Assembly (NCBI RefSeq): GCF_007990715.1
Contig: NZ_BJWY01000044.1
Location: forward strand, 1-49,317
Origin: Nocardia seriolae NBRC 15557
GTDB taxonomy: Bacteria > Actinomycetota > Actinomycetes > Mycobacteriales > Mycobacteriaceae
Length of the DNA stretch: 49,317 bases
Direction of reading: 5' to 3'
Part shown: in pieces, positions 24,550-37,783 of the stretch
Position numbering within the stretch: the stretch's first letter is position 1
Layout of the letters: each line of letters begins with the position of its first letter
Notes under the pieces: model-generated
Databases searched by the model: none
Seen by the model: the letters and a program-made list of their open reading frames with translations, nothing else
Told to the model about the DNA's origin: nothing
Made by a program: the position numbers and the translations under genes

Positions 24550-26010
24550 CTACTTCGGGGTGATGCGGTACAGCCCGGTGGTGGTGCCCTGGTACTGGAT
24601 TCGGCCGGGCGCGATGGTGCCGACCATCTGCAGGGTGTCGTTCACCGTGGTCGCGCCCACGAACTGCTCGGAATCGAGCTTGCCGGTGGCGGCGTCGATC
24701 ACCGCGAAGCTGTAGTTGTCGGTCACCCCGGCACTGCCGCTGCTGCTGCCGCTGGTCAGCGCGCCGCTGCCGCTGAGCAGGGAATGCCGGGTGAAGGTGT
24801 AGATCTTGCCGTCCGCCACGGACAGTCGCGGCACTGCCGAGGACGGCACGTTGTTCGTCCAGACCACCGTGCAGCCGGAGCCGGTGACGTCGATGCGGGT
24901 CATGCCGCCCGAGATCGGCGCGCTCGCGGGCTGACTGGGCCCGGCGTTCGGCGGCAGCGCCGGGTACGGGTACCCGTAGGAGCTGGCCACGAACACACTG
25001 TTGCCCGACCCGATGGGCGAGTTCTCGGTGCCGTCGATGGCCGGTACCGAACAGATCTGATTCCCGGTGGCGGTATCGAAGACCAGGAGGTTCTCCTTGG
25101 TGGCCGCATTGTCGGTGATGGCCAGGTACTCGGTGCCGTCGCCGGGCCCGAAGAAGGTCGGGGTCGCGCCGGTGCCCCAGCGCAATTGGCCGGGCTTGCG
25201 GGCCGGACCGCGATCGTAGGCCCGCTGCCACACGATCCGCGGATTGCCGCTCGCGTCCACGTTCAGCAGGTACAGCGCGTGGTCGGTGGCGACGGACATG
25301 CCCTGTGGCGCGGTGGCGATGCTGTTGGCCACGTTCTCGCCGGGCGCGAGCACGATGGAGTGCGCGCTGCCGTCGGGGCTGACGAAGCCCGCCGCCGCGC
25401 CGTCGGTGGCGAACCACACCCGGCCGGAGTAGTCGGGGGAGACCGAGCTCACCGCGTCGCAGTCACCGCCGCCGCAGTGCCCGGTGACCGCCTGCGTCAC
25501 ATCGGTTTTCGCGGCGATCGACAGCGACCACGCGCCGTCCGGGCCGCGCTGGTGCCCGATCCGCAGCAGGCTGCCGGACCCGTCGACGGTGACCATCCGG
25601 TCCTGGTTGTCGAGGTAGGCGTAGACGCCGCCGAGCAGGCTGCCCTTGGTGAGGTCGAGGCGGGCGAGGGTATTGCCGTTGGCCGGGTCGAGCAGCAGCA
25701 CCTCGGGCGCGCGGTCGGTGATCTTGGTGCAGAGCGCCTGCGGGAGGCCGTCCGCGCCCTGCAGGATGGTCGGGCAGGCCGCGCCCTCCTCGTGGAAGTC
25801 GGCGTGGATCCCGCCGGTGCCGACGCCGGGCAGCGGGGTGGAATCGGAGGCCTCGGCGTCGCCGTGCATGGTCGCCGTGCCCTCGGGGCCCAGGTACGGG
25901 TTGCCGGGCGGCAGCGGCCCGAACGCGGCGGCGGTGCCGGTGGTGACGGTGAGCAGGGCGGCGGTGCCCAGGCCGGCGACGACGGCGGCGCGGCGGATTC
26001 TCGCGAGCAC
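24550..26010 (-). CDS. Secreted beta-propeller-like protein
   Basis: 486 residues with a signal peptide (AAVVAGLGTAALLTVTTGTAAAF). The mature protein is made of repeated strand-turn units (VLLLDPANGNTLARLDL, LLVFDTATGNQICSVPAI, FAVIDAATGKLDSEQFV) like PQQ/WD-type propellers. Two Cys pairs (CPTI/LCTK, CGGGDC) suggest disulfides. No enzyme motif is visible; it may bind a ligand or another surface protein. GGGAG precedes GTG 26010. A 50-bp element shared with the fdxC upstream region lies 130 bp before the start. Confidence 0.78.
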   Translation of the reverse strand: MLARIRRAAVVAGLGTAALLTVTTGTAAAFGPLPPGNPYLGPEGTATMHGDAEASDSTPLPGVGTGGIHADFHEEGAACPTILQGADGLPQALCTKITDRAPEVLLLDPANGNTLARLDLTKGSLLGGVYAYLDNQDRMVTVDGSGSLLRIGHQRGPDGAWSLSIAAKTDVTQAVTGHCGGGDCDAVSSVSPDYSGRVWFATDGAAAGFVSPDGSAHSIVLAPGENVANSIATAPQGMSVATDHALYLLNVDASGNPRIVWQRAYDRGPARKPGQLRWGTGATPTFFGPGDGTEYLAITDNAATKENLLVFDTATGNQICSVPAIDGTENSPIGSGNSVFVASSYGYPYPALPPNAGPSQPASAPISGGMTRIDVTGSGCTVVWTNNVPSSAVPRLSVADGKIYTFTRHSLLSGSGALTSGSSSGSAGVTDNYSFAVIDAATGKLDSEQFVGATTVNDTLQMVGTIAPGRIQYQGTTTGLYRITPK

Positions 26011-26140
26011 GAAGGTCTCCCTCTTCTACGGCGAAGCGATCGCCCGCGACGCTATTTCACCGCGACTGAAATTTGAACAGTTGATCTCGGTGAGTACGAA
26101 TACTCGCATCGAGAACACCGACGGCCGTGGGAAGAAAGCG

Positions 26141-26190
26141 ACAACTGATTTCGTTGCGACCGGGGTAACTCGTGGGGTACGTCCAAAATT
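26141..26190 (-). promoter_or_regulatory. 50-bp conserved element, copy facing the beta-propeller gene
   Basis: On the minus strand it begins AATTTTGGACGTACCC and ends CGAAATCAGTTGT. It is 44/50 identical, without gaps, to the copy at 28940-28989. It ends 130 bp before the propeller start codon. Confidence 0.6.
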
Positions 26191-26276
26191 GGTTCGGCTC
26201 ATGACCGCCGGCACGGGTTGCCAGCGGTGAGCGGCAATTGGCCGCCCGCCTAAGACACGGAGAGGCGGAGGAGTGC

Positions 26277-28892
<2,616 letters not shown>

Positions 28893-28939
28893 CAACCGTC
28901 GGAGCCGCGCACCCGTGCCGGCGGTCGGGTGGGTGTCTG

Positions 28940-28989
28940 AATTTTGGACGTACCCGATGAGGTACCCCTGGCGCAGCGAAATCAGTTGT
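28940..28989 (+). promoter_or_regulatory. 50-bp conserved element, copy facing fdxC
   Basis: Inverted relative to the copy at 26141-26190, with six mismatches in 50. It contains GTACC-N6-GGTAC. It lies 139 bp before the fdxC start and 47 bp after the fbiC stop. Confidence 0.6.
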
Positions 28990-29128
28990 TACGTTTCGAA
29001 CGCCATCCGCAGCGCGGCGGAGGGCGAATGTTAGGGCAGGCTTTGCGGGAGTAATGTTGTCGAGCCGGGATACTGTTTCGCCGGGCGGAGTGTGTATCCC
29101 GCATTGAGGACAGACTAGGAGAGCGGCA

Positions 29129-29452
29129 GTGCCGTACATCATCGCTGAACCGTGCGTTGACGTGAAGGACAAGGCGTGCATCGAGGAATGCCCCGTGGAC
29201 TGCATCTACGAGGGCGGCCGCATGCTGTACATCCAACCGGACGAGTGCGTGGACTGTGGTGCATGTGAACCGGTCTGCCCGGTGGAAGCCATCTTCTACG
29301 AAGACGACACCCCGGATCAGTGGGCCGGTTACGTCAACGCCAATGTCGACTTCTTCGACGAGCTGGGTTCCCCGGGCGGGGCGACCAAGGTCGGCAAGGT
29401 CGACTTCGACCCGCCGTTCATCGCCGCGCTACCGCCCATGGCCAGCGAGTAG
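29129..29452 (+). CDS. fdxC: Seven-iron ferredoxin FdxC
   Basis: 107 residues. Cluster ligands are Cys9, Cys17 and Cys21 (ACIEECP) with the later CVDCGACEPVCP motif, giving one [3Fe-4S] and one [4Fe-4S] cluster as in actinobacterial ferredoxins of the Rv1177 type. It is a cytosolic electron carrier for P450s or other oxidoreductases. GTG 29129 follows AGGAG at 9 nt. It is 9 bp from the dapC start, as in M. tuberculosis, and is probably transcribed with it. Confidence 0.95.
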   Translation: MPYIIAEPCVDVKDKACIEECPVDCIYEGGRMLYIQPDECVDCGACEPVCPVEAIFYEDDTPDQWAGYVNANVDFFDELGSPGGATKVGKVDFDPPFIAALPPMASE

Positions 29453-29460
29453 GCCGGCAT

Positions 29461-30567
29461 TTGACCGCGCGTGGCCGGGTCAGCGCACTGCTACCCGATT
29501 TCCCCTGGGACACCATCGCTTCGGTGAAGGCGAAGGCCGCCTCCCATCCGGACGGCATCGTCGACCTCTCGGTCGGCACCCCGGTCGATCCGGTGGATCC
29601 GCTGATCCGCGCGGCGCTCGCGTCGGTGGCGGAGGTGCCCGGGTATCCGACCACGCACGGCACGCCCGAATTGCGCGAAGCCGTTGTCGCGGCGCTGAAG
29701 CGGCGATTCGGGATCACCGGGGTGGATCCGGCCGCCGTGCTGCCCGTCATCGGCACCAAGGAGCTGATCGCGGGGCTGCCGCGGCTGTTGGGCTTGGGCG
29801 CAGCGGATCTGGTCGTCATCCCGGAGGTCGCGTACCCGACCTATGAGGTCGGCGCGCTGCTGGCCGGTGCGCGTTATGTGCGGGCCGACGGCACCGCGCA
29901 GCTCGGTCCGGAAAAGCCCGCGCTGATCTTCATCAACTCGCCGTCCAATCCCACCGGCAAGGTGCTGGGCATCGAGCACCTGCGCAAGGTGGTGCGCTTC
30001 GCCCGCGAGCGCGGCGCGGTCCTCGCCTCGGACGAGTGCTACCTGGGCCTGGCCTGGGAGGGCCGCGCGGTCTCCATCCTCGATCCCGAGGTGTGCGACG
30101 GCGACCACACCGGGCTGCTGGCCATCCACTCGCTGTCCAAGACCTCGAATCTGGCCAGCTACCGGGCCGGTTTCGTGACCGGTGACCCGGAACTGGTGGC
30201 GGAACTGCTGGAGGTGCGCAAGCACTCCGGCATGATGCTGCCCTACCCGATCCAGGCGGCCATGACCGCGGCGCTCGGCGATGACGCGCACGAGGTCCAG
30301 CAAAAGGACCGCTACCGGGCGCGGCGGGTGGTGCTGCGAGATGCGCTGCAGCGCGCGGGATTCCGGATCGATCACTCCGAGGCGGGGCTGTACCTGTGGT
30401 CCACGCGCGGCGAGCCGTGCCGGACGACCCTGGATTGGCTGGCCGAGCGCGGCATCCTGGCGGCTCCGGGCGAGTTCTACGGTCCGCAGGGGAATCAGCA
30501 TGTGCGCATTGCCCTTACCGCGACGGACGAGCGCATCGCCGCCGCGGCTGATCGCCTGACCAGCTGA
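29461..30567 (+). CDS. dapC: N-succinyldiaminopimelate aminotransferase, DapC type
   Basis: 368 residues, class I/II PLP aminotransferase. The start VSALLPDFPWDTI, then HPDGIVDLSVGTPVDPV, is the hallmark of Rv1178-type DapC. The PLP lysine lies in HSLSKTSNLASYRAGF and the carboxylate-binding Arg near the C-terminal NQHVRIALT. It transaminates N-succinyl-2-amino-6-ketopimelate in DAP/lysine synthesis; dapD and dapE are 10 kb away. The only close in-frame start is TTG 29461, preceded by TAGG at about 6 nt. Confidence 0.92.
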   Translation: MTARGRVSALLPDFPWDTIASVKAKAASHPDGIVDLSVGTPVDPVDPLIRAALASVAEVPGYPTTHGTPELREAVVAALKRRFGITGVDPAAVLPVIGTKELIAGLPRLLGLGAADLVVIPEVAYPTYEVGALLAGARYVRADGTAQLGPEKPALIFINSPSNPTGKVLGIEHLRKVVRFARERGAVLASDECYLGLAWEGRAVSILDPEVCDGDHTGLLAIHSLSKTSNLASYRAGFVTGDPELVAELLEVRKHSGMMLPYPIQAAMTAALGDDAHEVQQKDRYRARRVVLRDALQRAGFRIDHSEAGLYLWSTRGEPCRTTLDWLAERGILAAPGEFYGPQGNQHVRIALTATDERIAAAADRLTS

Positions 30568-30636
30568 TTTTCCGTTACCGCCGGCCTCGTGATAGCGTCT
30601 ACGACGTTGCGAGGCCCGGTGGCCAAGCTCTTTCAA

Positions 30637-30710
30637 GGCCCTGTGGCGCAGTTGGTTAGCGCGCCGCCCTGTCACGGCGGAGGTCGCGGGTTCGAGTCCC
30701 GTCAGGGTCG
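30637..30710 (+). tRNA. tRNA-Asp (anticodon GTC)
   Basis: 74 nt. The acceptor stem GGCCCTG pairs with CAGGGTC, with discriminator G. The D-loop is AGTTGGTTA, the anticodon loop CTGTCAC gives GTC, and the T arm is GCGGGTTCGAGTCCCGT. CCA is not encoded. It is followed at once by a terminator. Confidence 0.96.
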
Positions 30711-30720
30711 CCTCTGGTGA

Positions 30721-30753
30721 AGCCCCCCACATCACGTGGGGGCTTTTTCTTTT
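30721..30753 (+). terminator. Intrinsic terminator after tRNA-Asp
   Basis: AGCCCCCCAC pairs with GTGGGGGCT (one bulged C), followed by TTTTTCTTTT. This is the best-formed intrinsic terminator in the window. Confidence 0.9.
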
Positions 30754-30849
30754 CCCCTCGAAGTTTCCCGATCTTTCGCGAAACTGACCCGTAGGCTCTT
30801 CACACCGCCTATAACAGGTTCTCATCGCAACTCGATGAGGAGTCTTTCA

Positions 30850-32505
30850 GTGCGTGGTTTGTCTTACGAATCCCCCGGTAAGAGTGTCTACGGCAGCAAT
30901 GTCAGCCGACGCGGGTTCCTAGCTGCAACAGGTGTCATTTTGGGGGCGGCTGCGCTACTACCGAAGATGCCATCGGCGCGGGCCCTACCCACCGGGGCGG
31001 TCAATGACGGTGACACCATGCCCGTGCTGGTCATCGGCACCGGCTACGGCGGCGCGGTCGCGGCGCTGCGGCTGGCCCAGGCCGGGCAGTCGGTCGTCAT
31101 GGTCGAGAAGGGCATGTCCTGGACCCAGCCCGGATCCGACGGCAAGGTCTACTGCAACATGCTCAAGCCGGACGGCCGCTCGTTCTGGCTGCGCACCAAG
31201 ACCGTCCAGCCGATCAACCACTTCATGGGCGCGCCCTACGACAAATCGATCCCCAGCTACACCGGCGTGCTCGACGCGGAGGAGTTCAGCGGGATTCGCA
31301 TCTACCAGGGGCGCGGCGTAGGCGGCGGTTCGCTGGTCAACGGCGGTATGGCGGTCACGCCCAAGCAGGAGAACTTCGGGAGCATCCTGCCCTCGGTGGA
31401 CGCGGGCGAGATGTACGCGACCTACTACCCGCGGGCCAATGCCGGGCTGAAGGTCAACAATATCGACCAGACCTGGTTCGAGAGCGCCGAGTGCTACCAG
31501 TTCGCGCGGGTCGGCCGGAAACAGGCTGAGCGGTCGAACTTTTCGTGGACCTTCGTGCCGAACGTCTACGACTTCAACTACATGAAGCAGGAGCAGGCCA
31601 ATACCGCGCCGCGCTCAGCGCTCAACGCCGAGGTCATCTACGGCAACAACTACGGCAAGAACGCCCTCGACAAGACCTATCTGGCGGCGGCGTCGGGCAC
31701 CGGCAAGGTGACCATCGTGCCGCAGCACGTGGTGACCACCGTCGCGCCCGCCAATGGCGGCGGGTTCACGGTGACCATGAACCAGATCGACACCAGCGGC
31801 AATACCGTGAAGTCGAAAACCGTTACGGCGCAGAAGGTCTTCTTCGCGGCCGGCAGCGTGGGCACCAGCAAACTGCTGGTCACCCAGAAGGCCACCGGCA
31901 AGCTGCCCAACCTGCCCGACTCCATCGGCAGCGGCTGGGGCAATAACGGCAATGTCATGGTGGCCCGGCAGAACCAGGCCTGGGACGCCACCGGCAGCCT
32001 CCAGTCCTGCATTCCGTGCCTGGGCATCGACAACTGGGCCGACAGCGGCGGCCCGGCCTTCGCGGCGGTGTCGCCGTTCCCGGCGGGCATCGAGACCTTC
32101 GCCAGCCTGTACCTGGCCATCACCAAGAACCCGAACCGCGGCAAGTTCACCTACAACTCCGGATCGGGCGGGGTGGATCTGAACTGGCAGACCGCCTGGA
32201 ACCAGCCGAGCATCGACGCCGCCAAGCGCATCTTCGACAAGATCAACAGCAAGGAAGGGACCATCTACCGGACCGACCTGTTCGGTGAATACAAGACCTG
32301 GGGCGACGATTTCGCCTACCACCCGCTGGGCGGCTGCGTGATCAATGTGTCCACCGACAACTACGGGCGGCTCACCCAGTACCCGGGCCTGTACGTCATC
32401 GACGGCTCGCTGATCCCCGGCCTGACCACCGTCAACCCGTTCGTCACCATTACCGCGCTGGCGGAACGCAATATCGAGAAGATCATCGCGGACGACTTCC
32501 ACTGA
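30850..32505 (+). CDS. choA: Secreted cholesterol oxidase (GMC family, class I)
   Basis: 551 residues. Tat signal VSRRGFLAATG, with cleavage near SARA. The FAD dinucleotide motif is GTGYGGAVAALRLAQAG, followed by GRGVGGGSLVNGG. The catalytic His is in YHPLGGCV and the Asn in TTVNPFVTITALAERN. The enzyme oxidises and isomerises cholesterol to cholest-4-en-3-one outside the cell; actinobacteria use it for sterol catabolism or membrane attack. GAGGAG is 7 nt before GTG 30850. It is monocistronic after the tRNA terminator. Confidence 0.94.
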   Translation: MRGLSYESPGKSVYGSNVSRRGFLAATGVILGAAALLPKMPSARALPTGAVNDGDTMPVLVIGTGYGGAVAALRLAQAGQSVVMVEKGMSWTQPGSDGKVYCNMLKPDGRSFWLRTKTVQPINHFMGAPYDKSIPSYTGVLDAEEFSGIRIYQGRGVGGGSLVNGGMAVTPKQENFGSILPSVDAGEMYATYYPRANAGLKVNNIDQTWFESAECYQFARVGRKQAERSNFSWTFVPNVYDFNYMKQEQANTAPRSALNAEVIYGNNYGKNALDKTYLAAASGTGKVTIVPQHVVTTVAPANGGGFTVTMNQIDTSGNTVKSKTVTAQKVFFAAGSVGTSKLLVTQKATGKLPNLPDSIGSGWGNNGNVMVARQNQAWDATGSLQSCIPCLGIDNWADSGGPAFAAVSPFPAGIETFASLYLAITKNPNRGKFTYNSGSGGVDLNWQTAWNQPSIDAAKRIFDKINSKEGTIYRTDLFGEYKTWGDDFAYHPLGGCVINVSTDNYGRLTQYPGLYVIDGSLIPGLTTVNPFVTITALAERNIEKIIADDFH

Positions 32506-32555
32506 CGAAGCGTGTTCGTTCCGGCCGGGCAGGGGCTACCGCGATAGCCTTGGAT

Positions 32556-34186
<1,631 letters not shown>

Positions 34187-34190
<4 letters not shown>

Positions 34191-35142
34191 ACCCGCTACG
34201 CCCCGCGATCCTCGCTGCGGCGGGATCGTCCAAGCTGAAGGATGTCATCACCCGGGTGCCGGTGACCGCCGCCGTGGTCCGGCGCTTCGTAGCCGGGGAG
34301 ACCCGTGCCGAGCTGGTCCCGGTGGCACAGGCGCTGCTGGCGAGCGGCCGCTCGGTCAGTGTCGACTTCCTCGGGGAATACACCACCGACCGCTCTCAGG
34401 CCAATGCCGCGGTGACGGAATATCTTTCGCTCATCGACGACCTCTCCGAGGTCGACCATGCGGTACCCGGCCTGGACACCGAGACCCCCGGGTGGAGGTC
34501 TCGCTCAAACTCTCCGCGCTGGGTCAGTCGCTGGGTCCGGACGGCCCGGCCATCGCGGCCGAGAACCTGCACAAGCTCTGCGCCAAGGCCGTCGAACGCC
34601 AGGTCTGGGTGACCGTCGACGCCGAGGACCACACCACCACCGAGGACACCCTCGAAGCGGTCCGGCTGGCCCGTGCCGAATTCCCCTGGCTGGCCGTGGC
34701 TTTGCAGACCTATCTGCGCCAGGCCGAGGACCGCGCCCGCGACCTGGCCACCGACGGCACCCGAATCCGCCTGTGCAAGGGCGCATACCAGGAACCCGCG
34801 ACCGTCGCCTACCAGCGCCGCGCCGACGTCGACACCTCGTACCTGCGCTGCCTGGACGTCCTCATGCGCGAGGCCTGGTATCCCATGATCGCCTCCCACG
34901 ACCCCGCCATGATCGCGGCGGCCCTCACCCTGGCCACCGAAAACAACCGCACCCCGGGCGATTACGAGTTCCAGATGCTCTACGGCATCCGCGACGCCGA
35001 ACAGCAGCGCCTGGTCGCCGAGGGGCACGCCCTGCGCGTCTACATCCCCTACGGCACCCAGTGGTACGGCTACCTCATGCGCCGCCTGGCCGAACGCCCG
35101 GCCAACCTCGGCTTCTTCCTGCGCGCCCTGGCTGATCGCTAG
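34187..35142 (+). pseudogene. Proline dehydrogenase, interrupted by a one-base frameshift
   Basis: Residues 1-102 (from MNPLRPAILAAAG to GLDTETPG) are read in one frame; the rest of the family (VEVSLKLSALGQSL, IRLCKGAYQE, FQMLYGIRDAE, IPYGTQWYGYLMRRLAERP) is in another from about 34492. The break falls at GACCCCCGGGTGGAG (34481-34495), consistent with loss of one base in the C5G3 run. Joined, the parts give about 318 residues, normal for FAD-dependent monofunctional PRODH, which makes pyrroline-5-carboxylate for the upstream enzyme. All motifs are otherwise intact, so the change is recent or a sequencing error. Confidence 0.85.
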
Positions 35143-36002
35143 ACGAGCGGTCGCCCGAAGCGGCGGCGCAGGCGCATGTCGGCGAGGTAGAAGTTGAAGG
35201 GGAACAGGCGGATCGGGGTGGGCATGCGGGTCCAGACCGCGGAGATGACGCGCAGGATGCCGGTGAAGATGCGTTCGTCGCGGGCGGTCCAGGACATGCC
35301 CATCTGATTGCGCAGGTGCGGGGGCAGCAGGGCGGTGACGATGAAGCGGTGCAGGCCGCCGAGGGCGATCTGGAGGGGCCACGCGAGCATCTTCAGGTCG
35401 GTGAGGGCGTTGAAGTAGGCGCGGGTGGGCTCGTCGATGGTCTTGGTGGCCAGGTTCTCCTCCCAGTAGACGTAGAAGTCGTCCCGGGCGGCGGGCCACA
35501 TTTCGGCGGGCATCTGCAGGGTGGTGCCCAGGCGGGTGCAGTGGCGGTAGAAGGCTTCGGCCACAACGGGATCCATCGGGCCGCGCATGCGGTGCAGGAT
35601 GTCGTCGAAGCCCCAGTAGATGCAGGCGGCTACCCACAGCTGGAGTTTCGGGTCGAAGGCGTTGTACTTGACCGGGCTGCCGGGCTTGGTGCGGATGGTG
35701 CGGTGCGCGCCGTTGACGGCCTCGCGGTAGTCGCGGCGGTCGTCCTCGTCGCCGATCATGGCCACGGCCAGGTAGGTGAGGGTGGTGCGCAGTCGCTTGA
35801 AGGGGCGCACCATGATCGACCCGCTGTGCACCTCGGACTCCATCACGCCGTAGGCGACCGGGGTGAGCGAGAGCTGCATGATCACATTGGCGGCCCCGCC
35901 GAGGAACGCGCCGATGCCGTCGATGTATTCGCGAACTTGCTCGGTGGTCATCGGCTCCGGGCCGACCGGTTCGTACTCGAACTTGCGCAGCGGTGCGGTC
36001 AT
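35139..36002 (-). CDS. DUF2236/MpaB-family protein, copy 1
   Basis: 287 residues of the oxygenase MpaB/latex-clearing-protein-like family (DUF2236): GAANVIMQLSLTPVAYGV, VRPFKRLRTTLTYLAVAMIG, KYNAFDPKLQLWVAACIYWG and YWEENLATKTID. Family members include b-type heme enzymes, but many are uncharacterised. It is divergent from a TetR gene with a palindromic operator between, so probably repressed by it. A paralogue lies on the other side of the regulator. The 3' end overlaps the PRODH remnant by 4 bp. Confidence 0.85.
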   Translation of the reverse strand: MTAPLRKFEYEPVGPEPMTTEQVREYIDGIGAFLGGAANVIMQLSLTPVAYGVMESEVHSGSIMVRPFKRLRTTLTYLAVAMIGDEDDRRDYREAVNGAHRTIRTKPGSPVKYNAFDPKLQLWVAACIYWGFDDILHRMRGPMDPVVAEAFYRHCTRLGTTLQMPAEMWPAARDDFYVYWEENLATKTIDEPTRAYFNALTDLKMLAWPLQIALGGLHRFIVTALLPPHLRNQMGMSWTARDERIFTGILRVISAVWTRMPTPIRLFPFNFYLADMRLRRRFGRPLV

Positions 36003-36047
36003 CGTTGACTCGGCTCCTCGTCGTCACTCCTCGCCCTTGAGGAGAGT

Positions 36048-36076
36048 GTGAGAAATATCTGTTCTCACCTTCTCAT
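36048..36076. promoter_or_regulatory. TetR operator candidate GTGAGAA-N7-TTCTCAC
   Basis: 21-bp palindrome at 36048-36068 with perfect 7-bp arms, plus a further half-site TTCTCAT at 36070-36076, in the divergent region between MpaB copy 1 and the TetR gene. A GTGAGAA half-site also occurs at 37688-37694, upstream of MpaB copy 2. Confidence 0.7.
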
Positions 36077-36148
36077 CGGCGCGTGGCGGTGTCAATGTGC
36101 GAAGATTAATGCCTCAGTCTCTCGTTGCGACCGGAAAGGGCTCGGACC

Positions 36149-36781
36149 ATGGCCAAACTGGCCAAACTGCTGCCGCTCGTCCGCGGATCCGGGCCCGAGG
36201 ACCGCAATCAGGCCAAGGTCCTCGACGCCGCACTGCTGGCTTTTCTGGACTTCGGCATCAAACGCACGTCCATGGTGGAGGTCGCCCGGCGCGGCGGGCT
36301 CTCGCTGGCCACGCTGGACCGGCGCTACGCCGGGAAGAACGATCTCATCCAAGCCGTCGGCCTGCGGCAGGCGCGTCAGCTCGTCGAGGAGATCGACGCC
36401 CAGGTGCGCGAACCGATCGAGCGGGACGCCAGCGCCGAGGAGCAGATCACCGTCCTGTTCATCGCGTTCACCGAGGGGCTGCGCGGCAATCAGCTGCTGG
36501 ACCGGCTGCTCAAGACCGAACCCGAGATCGTGCTGCCCTATCTGACCGTCCAGGGCGCGCCCGTGATCGAGCTGGGCCGCGACTACCTCGCCGAGTTCAT
36601 CGCCCGGTTGCAGGCGGAAGGCAAACTGCCGCAATATGATCCGCTGCCGCTGGCCGAGATGATCGCCCGCGCGGCGCTGTCGCTGGCGCTGACGCCGCAG
36701 ACGGTGATCCCGCTCGACGATCCGGTGGCGCTACGGCGGTTCGCCCGCGATCACATCATTCCGGGTTTCCGAATCCTCTGA
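36149..36781 (+). CDS. TetR-family transcriptional regulator
   Basis: 210 residues. The N-terminal HTH (VLDAALLAFLDFGIKRTSMVEVARRGGLSLATLDRRYAGKNDL in shape, residues ~25-67) is followed by an all-helical ligand domain. GAAAGG lies 9 nt before ATG 36149; an upstream TTG at 36125 is less likely. It is flanked by two MpaB/DUF2236 genes, divergent to one and convergent with the other, and by the palindrome described above. It most likely represses these and itself; the inducer is unknown. Confidence 0.88.
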   Translation: MAKLAKLLPLVRGSGPEDRNQAKVLDAALLAFLDFGIKRTSMVEVARRGGLSLATLDRRYAGKNDLIQAVGLRQARQLVEEIDAQVREPIERDASAEEQITVLFIAFTEGLRGNQLLDRLLKTEPEIVLPYLTVQGAPVIELGRDYLAEFIARLQAEGKLPQYDPLPLAEMIARAALSLALTPQTVIPLDDPVALRRFARDHIIPGFRIL

Positions 36782-36813
36782 CCGTCTCCGAATCCATTGA
36801 CGGGCCGGGGTTC

Positions 36814-37668
36814 TCACACCAACCGCAGGCCCAGTCGGCGGCGCAGCCGCATGTCCATCAGGTGGGCGTTGAGCGGGAAGGCGCGCACCGGTGCGGGCAC
36901 CACGCTCTCCGCCGCGCCGACCACCCGCAGCGTGCGGGCCAGCGCCCGATCCTGCCGCGGCGTCCAGGTCATGCCCATCTCGTCCCGAAGATGTTGCGGC
37001 AGCAGGCCGGTCACGAAGAACCGGTGCACGCCGCCGAAGGCCAGCTGGAACGGGCGGGGCAGCATCTTCAGGTCGATGAGGTCCTCGAAGTACGCCTTGA
37101 TCTTGGGATCGATGCGTGTCGCGGCCAGGTTCTCTTCCCAATAGCGGTCGAAGGCAACGCGATCCGCGGGCCAACTCTCCGGGCGCACCTGGAGCGTGGT
37201 GCCCATGCGCGCGGCGTGCCGGTAGAAGACCTCGGCATCGAATTCGTCCATCGGGCCGTGCATGCGCTCGTAGAGATCACGTGCACCCCAGTACAGGCAG
37301 GCCGCCACCCACAGCTGGAGCTTGGGGTCGAAGGCGTTGTACTTCACCGTGCTTCCGGCGCGGGAGCGGACGTACTTGTGCACCGAGTCGACGGCCTCGC
37401 GATAGGCTGCCCGGTCGTCTTCGGTGCCGAGCAGGGCGACGGCCAGATAGGTGAGGGTGGTGCGCAGCCGCTTGAGCGGATGGACCATGACGTTCCCGGA
37501 TTCCACGGGACTCTCCACCACGCCGTAGCCGACCGGCCGGTTGGAGAGCTGCATGATCACATTGGCCGCCGCGCCGAAGAACCCGGCCGCGCCGTCGAGG
37601 TATTGCCGGACATCGATCTCGGGCTCGGGTGTCGTGCCGTCGAATCGATCGTGAAGCGGCCTGGTCAT
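36814..37668 (-). CDS. DUF2236/MpaB-family protein, copy 2
   Basis: 284 residues from ATG 37668, clearly paralogous to copy 1: GAAANVIMQLSNRPVGYGV, VHPLKRLRTTLTYLAVALLG, KYNAFDPKLQLWVAACLYWG and YWEENLAATRID occupy the same positions. Upstream in-frame starts (37680, 37719) exist, but AGAGG is placed 10-11 nt before 37668. It converges on the TetR gene with a 32-bp gap. A GTGAGAA half-site at 37688-37694 suggests common control with copy 1. Confidence 0.85.
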   Translation of the reverse strand: MTRPLHDRFDGTTPEPEIDVRQYLDGAAGFFGAAANVIMQLSNRPVGYGVVESPVESGNVMVHPLKRLRTTLTYLAVALLGTEDDRAAYREAVDSVHKYVRSRAGSTVKYNAFDPKLQLWVAACLYWGARDLYERMHGPMDEFDAEVFYRHAARMGTTLQVRPESWPADRVAFDRYWEENLAATRIDPKIKAYFEDLIDLKMLPRPFQLAFGGVHRFFVTGLLPQHLRDEMGMTWTPRQDRALARTLRVVGAAESVVPAPVRAFPLNAHLMDMRLRRRLGLRLV

Positions 37669-37687
37669 CCTTGACCACATCCTCTGG

Positions 37688-37694
37688 TGAGAAG
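37688..37694. promoter_or_regulatory. GTGAGAA half-site upstream of MpaB copy 2
   Basis: Identical to one arm of the 36048-36068 palindrome; a degenerate partner (TCTTAC) follows 16 nt later. It lies about 20 bp before the start codon. Confidence 0.4.
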
Positions 37695-37783
37695 GTTGTA
37701 CAGAAACTCTCTTACCCACTCGGGGTCCCTGTCAACCAACCCGGAGAGTTCGCAAGCGTTTCGTTGCCCGGTAGCGTGGCCCC

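Noticed and set aside
34481..34495. Programmed -1 frameshift in PRODH
   Set aside because: The CCC-GGG slip allows only partial re-pairing, and no stimulatory structure was seen; a base loss is simpler.
34487..34612. Separate small protein from the first half of PRODH
   Set aside because: The residues after 102 in that frame have no family resemblance; it is better explained as a frameshift.
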